From Patiria miniata (Eukaryota; Echinodermata; Asteroidea; Valvatida; Asterinidae), in the NCBI RefSeq assembly GCF_015706575.1, contig NW_024037047.1, positions 9,180,632 to 9,244,631 of the forward strand: a DNA stretch of 64,000 nucleotides, given 5' to 3'. Shown here piece by piece: positions 35,901-46,400 of the stretch (position 1 is its first letter; each line of letters opens with the position of its first letter). Position numbers and translations under genes: made by a program. The notes beneath the pieces were generated by a model, which did no database searches, had not been told where the DNA came from, and saw only the letters and a program-made list of their open reading frames with translations.

Positions 35901-37523
35901 CACAGAGGGCGCTGTAGCCAGGCCCGTAGCCATAGGTGATGTGTCCGAAAACGAACTTAATTTGACTTTTTATAAGTTATTATTGATAGCACTAACAGGC
36001 TTTCATGCTGTGCAAAGAATCTGAACATGTCTTAAAATATGACATGTAAAAAATGGGTACAAAAATAGTGTTTAAATGCTAAGCACCACTTTTACACTAC
36101 AGTGTGCTTTATATTGTAAAGTTGCCATCACATGCACAGTGCAATGCCTCAGGTTTACTACTCACGGGTACAGTACATACACTCGTCGTAATAATAACAT
36201 GTCTTTACAAGTCATGCCAATATTTGCATATTAATGTTGCAATTATGATGGAGAAGCCACAGATCCCTTGCAATAACTTGTATACACTCCATAGCCAAGC
36301 CCCAAACTAGTTCCATAAAATTACAACCAGCTGAAAGCACGTTGTAATAGTTGGCCGTGACCTCCGTGGATCAATGCAGGATTCTTTAAAGGGGCTTGCG
36401 GCCGCTGCCGAAGTAAATATGAGCGTGATGGGCTGTTAATTAATAACCGTCTGATATTTTATACACAAACCCCCAGTGTAGGGTCGTTTTGCATAGAAAC
36501 TTTTACGACAATGTGAATGAGTGAAGAAAATTATGATAGTGGCTCAGTGCACGGTAAGCTAATAGCCCCATGTCTGACCCCCTAATAGCCATTTATGATG
36601 GCCGACTGCAGCGCAGCCGATCCTTTGCACATTGATACCACACATTCAACAGTCTGCATTCAACAGCTGCAAACCGTGACACTATATGTCCATTAACTGA
36701 ATGGGTCCTGAGTTATTATTCATACCAGTTATTCAAAACGGAAAAAAATAACAAACCATAACTAGAGGTTGTAGGAACAACCACACGGTGTTGGGCCATG
36801 GATTACCGCAAACTTTGCCACACACATCAACTCAAAATATGCATGTTTAAATCCATGTTTGACTTTTCAACATGCCGTCAGAAGGCGCTCTAACATTTGA
36901 TGACGTCACCTGTAAATTTTTTGTACAGTACTGCCTAGGCAGACACTCGAATCGTTGAAAGCAAGTTCGCATCTTCTGCCAATTTCAATTAATAAGGCAC
37001 TTCCGGTTTTGACCGGATGGAAGGGTCACGTGATTTTGCACTTCAAACCAAAAATGAAGACCCTGCAATATTTTATCGATTGCCATAAAAAACAAAATCA
37101 AATCTGTAGCAGTTGATTTTATATTGATTTTCAAAGATTAAATATGGAAATATTTATTTGCTAGTAATATGACACTTGATGACGTCATTGTGACGTCATC
37201 GCCAGAAACCTCCAGAGCTATATTTACTCTGCTATACATAGCCACATCTTGATTATATCTGTCACGGTTGATTTTTTAGCAATTGTTTAAGGTTTAAATG
37301 TCTTTTTTTTTTATAACTTCCGGTCTGATGACGTCATCCAAAAACCAGGGAGTTGATCCTTGGCTATATTTTCACAATTCCACCGTTTTTTAAGCCAAAC
37401 GGTCTCCGTTTTCAAAAGAAACTGTGGGGTCACTTTTTATGCTAATCAGCTCGCGTAGAAATTCTCACTTGAATTAGTTCACTGCATCCTGAGGGACGTC
37501 CTTCCGTATACACCACGTACCGT
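35901..37523. other. Intergenic spacer between INTS1 and the SLC16-like gene
   Basis: No gene supported. It holds repeat-like segments with CACTTCCGG and several TGACGTCA words (about 36900-37340: CTTGATGACGTCATTGTGAC, ATGACGTCATCC), probably decayed transposon sequence. Confidence 0.4.
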
Positions 37524-38225
37524 CGCTTTGCTCACGAAGTGACAAAAACCTCGAAAATCGATAATTATTCGATTTTGAGTTTTACTAGCCATTTTATTAT
37601 AGTTGTCTCAAGGAACAATTTGACCAAAGTTCAAGGCAAAATATTGTTTACTTTCTTAATTATTGTAAACAAACAATTGACAAAGAGCCTGAAATCGGTG
37701 ATTTTAATTTTCACCAAGTGTAAAAATGTGTAAAATGTTCACACGAAGTGGCAAAAAGTCACTTCGTGAGCAGGGCCAGAAATTATACAATGTTCTACAC
37801 GCGGAAGGATGGGAGCATACACGCGCACGCAAACGATGTTGAAAAAGAACAGACGCGCGCGCGCTCAACTGTCGTGACGCGCAAAAGTAACAAGTTTGTT
37901 GCGTCGAAAAAATCCCACGAAGTGACAAAAACTGTGTACAAAGTAATTGGCAAAATATGGGACCCAAAGTTTAGATGTTTTCACGAAGTGCAAAAAAGTT
38001 TTATTAATGAATTACAGTTTAATTACGAACTATTTTTAACAAACAACTATGAATTAACAAAGAGCAAATCATATCCTATCGGACAATGCAAAAATTTCCG
38101 AATTCTGTTACTGCAAAGTGGTCGAAAATGTCTTTTGAAAAAATAAATAACTTCAAATGCGATTATCTCAGAATGAACTTTCATTTGTCGAATTTTTAGG
38201 TTTTTGTCACTTCGTGAGCAAAGCG
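37524..38225. mobile_element. Non-autonomous TIR element built on CACTTCGTGA motifs
   Basis: A perfect 28-bp terminal inverted repeat: CGCTTTGCTCACGAAGTGAC + AAAAACCT at 37524-37551 and its reverse complement at 38198-38225. Internally the word TCACGAAGTG recurs at about 37742, 37918 and 37980, and there is a short palindrome at 37741-37771 (CACGAAGTGGCAAAAAGTCA, then CTTCGTG). Length about 702 bp. A 132-codon open frame inside (37748-38146) resembles no transposase. No clear target duplication seen. Confidence 0.75.
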
Positions 38226-39322
38226 GTGCAAGATGTATTACATCTAGCAAGCACGGCAGTCTTTGTGTAACTTTTTTTGGAGTTTCAACGATCCGTTCAC
38301 ATATATTTTGTCACGAACGTGTACATAAAGCAACCTTGGCACTTTATCGCATTGCTGCACAATGACGACAATCGAACATATGGCCAGGTTCGCGCAAGGA
38401 CTATAGTTGACCAATGGTTAACTAACGTTTGCCCGAACTCTGTCTAGTCGACGGTGGTTGACTACGCTAGTCGACTATTTGGAACCAGCCTACTGGGGTT
38501 GGTTGCTTCGCTGGTAACCAATAGCCGCGCGCATTCATAACGCTAGCAGAAAGCCAGGATCCAGAAGTTTTGCGATGACAATTTGACCAGCGTTTGACTA
38601 GCCTTGTTCAATGCGGTCTCTCGGCTTTTTGTCGAAGGGAGATAATCGGGCCCTGCACCCACAATCAACGCGGCTACGTGCGTGTACGACCCTTGTCCGT
38701 ACGAACGGCTAACACAACCAGCAAGCACACACACGTGAGTACGGACTGTACGCATGGTGTAATATTAAAGGCAGTAAATGTAGGCCTACTGTGTTCTGCG
38801 TGTGGGTGTACGTACGTACGTGTGGGGGATATACGCGCCGCGTTGGGTTACGCGGACTAGCTCATGCATGTACTGTGTGTGCATGGCTGTTGTACGAGTA
38901 CGTGTGTGTACGTGCGTACGTGCAAGCATAGCCTCGCTGTATGGTACAAGTTACTTTCTCACTAGCAGCGTACGGGCATCGATATGTGCACGCAATTATG
39001 CCTTGCCAAGTTGATTAGGGATTTTCTTATCGGTGATTTTTTTTTATCGGCGAATCGATAAGCCCAACGCCTTGGTCAAGGCTAGCGTTTGACTAGAGAC
39101 GTTCGCACGTTGCTATCAGTGCGCAGGCGTAAGGTACGTCACAAATCAACCACTAGTCGACTAATGGTCCTTGCCCGAACTTGGCCTAAGTGCATGGTCG
39201 GCTGCGGTCTTTATTGGCTCATCTTACATTGGAAATTTTGTTGTACAGTGTCTGTTGACGCTGATCAAGTTTCAAAGTTGGTTGATCGTTATGTGTGGAT
39301 TGGTGTAATAGTGTAAATACAA
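38226..39322. other. 5' region of SLC16-like gene
   Basis: GC-richer, CpG-bearing DNA with GTAC-rich simple sequence (about 38790-38920, for example GTGTACGTACGTACGTGTGG). The promoter of the plus-strand transporter should lie here; no definite core element identified. Words like GTCGACTA and GACTAGC repeat around 38440-38480 and 39070-39170. Confidence 0.4.
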
Positions 39323-42025
39323 ATGGCGAAGTGTTGGTTTGACCACTGGGAAAAGAACCGGTACGTCGGTTTACTGGCAATCCTATGTGCCTGGACAAGT
39401 GGTTTTGTTTGGAACGCTGCAATGAAGGGTCTAGCTGTGCTGTTACCAACCCTACAGGGCCAGGCGGATACGTATACCTGGGTTATCGGCTGGATGATTG
39501 TCATCATGGAAGTTACTGCTGATCTTACAGGTATAATATGTCTCAGTGTTTTTTTTTATATTGTACAAATACGGTTTTCCTTCCCTTTTTTATTTCGTTT
39601 ATCATTTACTATGTTGATTTTTTTCAACGTGCATTGTGGTTTTCTTTTTACGTTTGTGCGTATGTGAACAACAGGCAGAAATTGATGTGGCAGGTTTTGA
39701 TGAAGGAAATAAAGTAGAAGTAGAATAAAAATCTGCTTGGCATAGATTTCTGGCAGTTTTCTAAAAGGAACATTTCACTAAAAATTCCAGCAAAAATGAT
39801 CGTCAAAATCTTAATCTAGTCCATAAATACTCACCGTAAATACATTTTTTTTTTAATGTTGTAATTTACAGGTCCAATTGCATCTCCTCTTGAAAGACGC
39901 TTTGGCATCCGGGCATGTCTCATGGTGAGTGGGGTCATGATCACAGTGGCTTTCATCGTTAGTGCCGCGTCGTCTTCAGTTCTGGTTATGGCTGTTGTGC
40001 TGGCAGCGTTGGCAGGTTAGTGTCTTAGCTCTGGACCCTCTTGGAAACCCTGACCGCCTCACTGAGAACTAATTTTGAATTATGAAAAACCTTATTGATT
40101 TGAGCAAGGTTATAGTAGGCTTTAGTTACAAACAACCCTAGGCCTATGTGTAGTGTTTCCGTATCTTTTTGTTTCTTTCAGGACCTGGAATCGGACTGTC
40201 GCATGTTTTATCAAGAGAGCTAATTGGCCGTTGTTTCCAATCAGGGGGTACCTCTACAGCTTTCTCTATCTCCCAGACCGGGACCCCTGCTGCTTACATT
40301 GCAATTCCATGGCTGTCACAGTTGTTCTTGGATACCTACGGCTATCGAGGCACATTGCTACTCCTGGGTGCCATCTTCTTTCATTTGACAGCATGCGGTG
40401 CCCTGTTACGTTTCCCCTCTGACAACGATGCGACAGTCACAAAGGAGGGTAGAGACTATATTTCCTTAGTGAGTGGTGCTGAGGAAGGAACTCAAAGCAG
40501 TACGGACTCGAACGCGTCTAGACGAAGCAGTGACCAAGAAAATCGAGCTAAGACATCAGCTTTACGATCCTTTTGGCAAAATTTGCACACCGAGCTCTTC
40601 TACGATGTGACATACTGGCTTTTGGCGATCATTTACATCATAATTCAGTTTGTATATACTGCCTGGTTGGTATATTATGTTCCTCACACTCAGGCCAAGG
40701 GGTTTTCGCTGAGTGATGTCACTATCTTTACCGCCATCTCCGGGCTGACGAGGATACTCACAGGTCTCAGTCTCGGACCTCTGTTGGATAAGATCAAGAT
40801 TATTGGCAATAAAGGCTTCATGGGAATCACTTTGATATTACTAGCTCTGTATTACCTCATCGACCCGTGGCTGACGTCCTTCTGGTCGACAGCTGTCAAT
40901 CAAGGCGTGTATGGATTTGCCATTGGTTTGGCATGGCTGCTGGCAGATGTCTTGTTATGTGAAGCCATCGCTGTGGATCGGTTGGGTAGCGCCTTTGGTT
41001 GGATCTCAATGAAGTCTGGCATTCTGCGTTTTTCGCTGCTGTATCTGCCAGGTGAGTTCCGTTGTGATCTTTTCCGTTATTTGAAAGTTTAACTCTTTGT
41101 AACTTACTTTAAAATTGTTTTGGTCCCTGATCAAATTTGATAACATAATTTACATAGTCATCATTTACACAGTCATCATCGTGGGGTGCTGTGGTCCAGT
41201 GGTTTAACGGTGTTTGACTCGTGTGCCGTGGTACATTGGCTTCGAATCCTGACCGTGGGAACATGGTGCTTGTGCTCTTGAGCAAGGCACTTTAATATTA
41301 TTGCTTCGTCCTTCGGATGGGACGTGGGTCCCGTGTGTTGTGTAATGCACGTTAAAGAACACAGTAACACTTATTGCTAAGAGAAGGGGTTTGCCCCGGT
41401 GTTTCTGGCAGTGGCTGTAATATGCGCCGCAGCACCTTGTAAACTTATAAGGTGCTACATAATGGGTCTCATATTTCTCATAAACTTCGTTTTACCTGTC
41501 TTTAATAATAGACATAATTCCAGCGCCTTGAGGACCTAATTGTTGGTAGATACGTGCGCTATATAAGACTCCGTTATTATTATTATTATTATCATTTGTA
41601 TAGGGCCTACACTCTTAAAAATCGGTCGAATCAGATCCGACTTTTCACTAAAACAACACTTTTTGGGGTCAAAGTAATAGTTTTGCCAAGATTTTCTGGT
41701 CAGAATGACCCGAAAATATCTTTACTTTAGTGGGTAGTATTTCTGAAAACTTGGCCCCTCAGTCTTTTCGTTGGTAAAACGATATAGAGCTGGCACTTTC
41801 GTCTCTCGAAAAAAAAAAATGTCACCATGGGGAAAGCTGCCCCTGGCGCCCCCATACGTCATATTAGTATTCAAATTGATTTGTTTCAATTTTTTCCATG
41901 ATGCAGGTTTGATCTACGACCTAACAAGGAGCTACACCTTGACTTTCATGCTATTGGGAGGCGCTCACCTCATTGGTTTCGCTGTTTTGCTTCTTCTTGT
42001 TTGGTTGCAACGAAGAAAACAATAA
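39323..42025 (+). CDS. SLC16-like (monocarboxylate-transporter-type) MFS carrier, complete, 4 exons
   Basis: Exons 39323-39530, 39872-40015, 40182-41051 and 41907-42025 join in frame to 1,341 nt (446 aa), a normal length for the SLC16 family of plasma-membrane carriers. The N terminus MAKCWFDHWEKNRYVGLLAI leads into TM1, and a Lys in NAAMKGLAVLLPTLQ sits where MCTs have the TM1 lysine. The exon 3 text SGGTSTAFSISQTGTPAAYI followed by YGYRGTLLLLGAIFFHLTAC matches the TM4-TM6 pattern of MCTs (A-AGSP-G, FGWRG-L). A polar loop rich in Ser/Asp (about residues 205-245) divides the two halves, and the last exon gives the GLIYDLTRSYTLTFMLLGG helix. The usual family signatures (DGGWGW before TM1, RRPLANG) are degraded, so substrate is unclear; it could be nearer MCT12-14-type or orphan members. 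Convergent with the SLC43A3-like gene. Confidence 0.88.
41183..41592 (+). mobile_element. tRNA-derived SINE with ATT-repeat tail
   Basis: The tRNA-like head has TGGTCCAGTGGTTTAACGG (A box) and GGCTTCGAATCC (B box, 41238-41249). The body includes the TTGAGCAAGGCACTTTAATA and ATGCACGTTAAAGAACAC motifs familiar from invertebrate SINEs. It ends CGCTATATAAGACTCCG followed by (TTA)n at 41573-41592. It lies in intron 3 of the SLC16-like gene, same strand. Confidence 0.8.
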
Positions 42026-42244
42026 ACCAAGTCGTGTCGAGAAATGTTCTGATGAGGGCAGAAACATACCAGGCATGCAGCTTGAACTGTCTGTTTATAA
42101 TTTTGCAAAGCGCACATTGCTGGCCAGCGAATCGCATTTTAAATTTAGTTCAAGAGAGTTGGAAGACTCATTTAAACTCAGTTAAGTACGTTTAAAACTC
42201 TCCTGTATTCATTTTACACGTCGAAAGCACATTGCACTATTTAG

Positions 42245-42660
42245 GGGAGTCAGGTTGGCGTAGCGGTACTTTCCTTGCCTTCCATCGATGTGATACAAGC
42301 TATGCTTTTAAGGTTTTGCCACCTCTAGTGGCCTTTAGGCCTATACATGTATTTTGTTTCAATACTAATATCATTTTTTTCATTTCTGTCATGAAGAGCA
42401 AATAATTGTGATTTGATTTGCTTTGACCCGGGTTCGAATCCCGCCTGGGCCAATATGTGGATTGTGTTTTCAGTCCCTACTTGATTCCGTGGGTTTTCCC
42501 CAGCATATTCTTCTGGGATTTTTCTCCCACCTCTAAAACTGTAACTTCTTCTCGTTGTCTTCTCTCCACAGGTTTCTTCAGGCTTGCGAGCTATAGTGCC
42601 CAGGGCGCTTTTGAAGAATCCTTGGTTTCATTACCATAAATTAATAATAATAATACCAAT
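42245..42660 (+). mobile_element. tRNA-derived SINE split by a ~130-bp insertion
   Basis: The head GTTGGCGTAGCGGTACTTTC (A box) and the B box CCCGGGTTCGAATCCCGCC (about 42427-42445) are about 175 bases apart. In the related copy at 49462 they are some 45 bases apart, so about 130 bp have been inserted between them. The body (TTTTCAGTCCCTACTTGATT, then CCGTGGGTTTTCCCCAG, then TTCTGGGA) matches that copy. The tail ends in (TAA)n. Confidence 0.75.
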
Positions 42661-42663
42661 AAA
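42658..42663 (+). terminator. Candidate poly(A) signal supplied by SINE tail
   Basis: AATAAA in the tail of the SINE, about 630 bases after the stop of the SLC16-like gene. The only earlier AATAAA overlaps the stop codon itself (42021-42026), so the SINE-tail copy is the better candidate. Confidence 0.35.
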
Positions 42664-43087
42664 TTTGTAATGTAGCACAGTAGTGTATACGGGATTCGAG
42701 ATTGTATAAATTAGTAAAATGTCCACAATTTTGTGTAGTTTGTTTTATTATCACAGCATTGATAATGAATAATCTAACAAGACAATGAATTATGAGCAAG
42801 ACCCACAAGAAGTTGGTCTAAAACCGTGCCCTGGGAAACTTTTACATGTATAAAGAACTTGGTGATTGCGACAAATCCTTCTTTATTCTTAATAGCTTGT
42901 TTCTTTGATCATCTTTTGGTATTACATGTATCTATGAACAAAGACATTGTATGAAAAGAATAACGTTTATAAGGAAGATTAAAGGTTAAAGAAATAGGCC
43001 TAAATTATTATCTTATATATTTACAAAAACAAAGTTTTCTTGTGTTAAAACAATATGTAAACGAATACCAAGGTGCATATATTCCTT

Positions 43088-43093
43088 TTTATT
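43088..43093 (-). terminator. Candidate poly(A) signal of SLC43A3-like gene
   Basis: Minus-strand AATAAA about 400 bases downstream of the stop codon. Other hexamers lie further down (about 42880, 42733), so use of this one is a guess. Confidence 0.3.
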
Positions 43094-43488
43094 TTCTCTG
43101 AAAGCTCTACATTATACACTGTTAAACACTCGTACTGACTTTCTATTAACAGTATATTTCTTCCGTCAATCGGCATTATATTCTATGGTTTGTTTCTCTG
43201 TAGCCTTTGTACTATTTCTTTCTTTTAATAGTGTATATTATTGTGTTTGTTGACTAGTTTGTTCAACTTTACAGTAATGATAATTTTAGTTATAGTTTGT
43301 CACTCGAAGTAGAATGAAATGGGTGTGTCCTGCATTGCCCGGGACCTGAGAACTTGGTGTTCAACCCCAAAAAGTTAAATTGTGTTAAAGAATATGCAAT
43401 ACATAATGTTCACAAAATGATACAAATATTGTATATGCAATTAGAGGCAGCAGTAAAGCCTTGGCCAAATACAGTGACAAAAACTGTT

Positions 43489-46400
43489 CTAAAGCGGGTT
43501 GTCTGCTAACGTCCTTTGGCCCGTTCTGTGATTGGTTGTTTGATCCCCACATTGCCAAGCTTTTTCCTTTTTTCTTGCATGAAGGAAGACGTAGATGGAA
43601 AGAGAGTAGGTCAGAAGACTAGCAGACAGCAAACCAATCTTGACCTGAAAATCACCAAAACAAAAGCAATAAAACAATAAGAATCACAAACAACCTGTCC
43701 TTTCAAAAGGCGGCAAACTTGTTTTAAATTAAAGTACGACGCTTCGTAGCGTGCGTTTAGGCATACTAATAGCCGGTTGAATGCAATGCTTTCACGCTGT
43801 ATTATTGCTACGTTGGGGGATCGTTTACACTGTGGCTAAATTCCTAGTCGATAGCGCAATGCAACATCTTATATAGATTGTATTCATCAGCCATTGGGAC
43901 GTGTATTTTGATATATTAATTAATAAACACTACCGGGCGCTGTGCGTATCCATGTGGAACAAAAGCACACATCTCCCAGATGGCCGCAGTACAACTATAC
44001 CTTAACTACCGCTTCCGACATCCATCAGAAAAGGGCATATTGAAATGCGTTTGCTTTTGACGTAATGTGATTAAATTTAAAAAAAATTAAGAATTACAAA
44101 AGTCAATTGTTTGAGTTTTATATTTCAGGTCTTTCCAGTCAGTGAGCAGTTTGTGGCAGTTTTTATTTCCGCCACCTTGCCATGAACGGAACCCAGCGAA
44201 ACAGACCTCCCCCCACCAATCCAATCGTTTTACTGTGTGAACTTGACTGTTTCACTTGGGAAATGGGAACTAACTTATTACCCAGAAGTCATTGTCGTTC
44301 AAGAGTCTCTGTGTGATGATGAAGAGCGGATACTGCAGAAGGCTGAAAACTGCCGACAGCAAGATCAGCAGACCGTAGAGTGTGCCAAAATACTCCATGG
44401 GAAAACTAGACACAATCAGAAAGTAATTAACGAGAAAAAAAAAAGTGATTGCACAATGAACTCGGTAGGGAAAACCCCCTCTACGACCAAACCAAAAATA
44501 GAGTTGAAGGACACTGGAATGCCATTGTCGCCGTGTACTCACGCGCGCTCTTCTGCGAAGACGCTACGGGTTATGTCCACATTCAGGTAAAAATCGGTCG
44601 TGCGTACTTTGTTTCAAAAGCGCGCCAACCATGTACAAGTGCGCAAACGTAAACGCGCCGTGTCCTTTACTGCTTTCATGAGGAGGCAGCACAGCGCCAC
44701 CTACTGTCCCTGAATGGAGTCGAAAGCTTACTACAGACTGTTTAATGACCATCGTAAAAATACTGTAGAACTGATTGAACGATGGGCTAACAATAAACAA
44801 GCTAACACAAACTGCGTCGATAGTTTAAAACAAAAATCTTACAACAGTGAAGTTCCTGAGGCTGTCAGGCTGTACACAAACGATCTGCTCATTACAGAAA
44901 GCACGAAGGTGGCATACTGGGCCTCCAGTATGGGTAATATACCACACACGCCGAAGATAAGACAAATGGTGGTACAGGTGGCGTAGGCCAGGGCGGCGTC
45001 CTTCTGATCGCTGTATGGGCCACGCCCTTCGAGTCTCTCTATGGAGAACAAAAAGTCACGTGTAACATTTGAGCGCCAATTGGAATGCTGACAAAGAAAA
45101 GGCAAGGCTACCGGGCCTAAGTCACAGGCAGAGCGAAAGAATGTCTGCTTCCAAAGATAACTTGGTTTGGCGTCAGGGTACCAAACCGGTTTCAGGCTCA
45201 AGCCCAAAGCCGAGACCGGATCGACGCCAAGGTTTGATAAACGCTATTTGGATGCCAACGTTCACTTTTCGGAAAACTTGACACGTGACCCCTCTGGACC
45301 AATGAAGCTTACCTTCTTCCTTGTCTTTATTTAAGCAGCGGTGTCTGCGTTTATTCCTGCTGACAATCAGCCCACTAAATGGAGCACACAGGATTCCTCC
45401 TAGCTGAATGAAGGCAAGTGCGTTGGTGTAGGAACTCACTGAAACCCAGGAGGGAAAAAACATTCAATATGTTGTAGTAAAACTAAAAATAACCAATCAT
45501 CATCCAAAATTAGTATTAGTTTGGTTCGTTTGGAATAATGTTCACCATTTTCTCCGACTTTATGTATTACGTTTTGGTGTCATGACACAATACGGATGGG
45601 ACTAGACACCATCTTACACTAGGACTGGAGGCGCTTTTCATGATGGCCATTCTGTATTTTGTCGGCCAACAAAAATATGACGCACTTGGTGGTTGTTGCA
45701 CCCCGGTCCGTACCGTCACCTCCTCTAGCGACGCTTGTGCGCACCGCGGCGACCACACCGGATGAACTCGAAGATGATTTATGTGTTTGTAGGCCATGCG
45801 AATTGGGACTTGACTTACCGAGCTGTTCGTCATTGTCAGCAAGTTTGGTCAGCACCGGGTTCAGCGTACTGACAAAAAACAATACGTCCAGTTGCAGAAT
45901 GGAAAACCACAAGTAGAAAAGGCCGAAGAGGGGCGACATGACGCACGCCCTCAACGATGGGAAATCCTTCGACAGTGGGTTGCTAGGCGACGCGAGAGTA
46001 GAGTTGCCATCTTGGTCAGCGGACTCACCGCTGACTCCATTCGGTAATCCATTGCCACACGCACCATTGTAGTATTCTGAGACTTCTTTAAATGAAACGG
46101 AAATTGAGTACATTATTAGTCAATGAGCAAACTGCGAAAATGAGCTACATTGTTCAAAACCTGAAAAGCCTTTTTGTCCCATTATCTTTTTTGGTACAAA
46201 ATACATATATAAATAAAACTGTTTTATACCAACCATTATTCTCAACTTTCTTGGCTTCTCTGGGGTCAGGTTCTTCAAGTGCTTCATCGTCCTCCCTTTT
46301 AGGGTGATGTTTTCCCTCTGTGTCCTTGATGGCGTTGCTGTACGCGTGCAGCGTCTCATCCTCATGAATATTCAACGTTTTTCCCGACCGCTGATTGGTG

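Larger units (their letters stand above)
42026..43488. other. Convergent 3' intergenic region
   Basis: 3' ends of the two transporter genes. It contains the interrupted SINE at 42245-42660 and AT-rich sequence with several possible poly(A) hexamers. No further gene. Confidence 0.5.

Noticed and set aside
37748-38146. Candidate transposase fragment inside the TIR element
   Set aside because: The 132-codon frame shows no DDE/DDD spacing, zinc-finger or helix-turn-helix pattern; the element appears non-autonomous.
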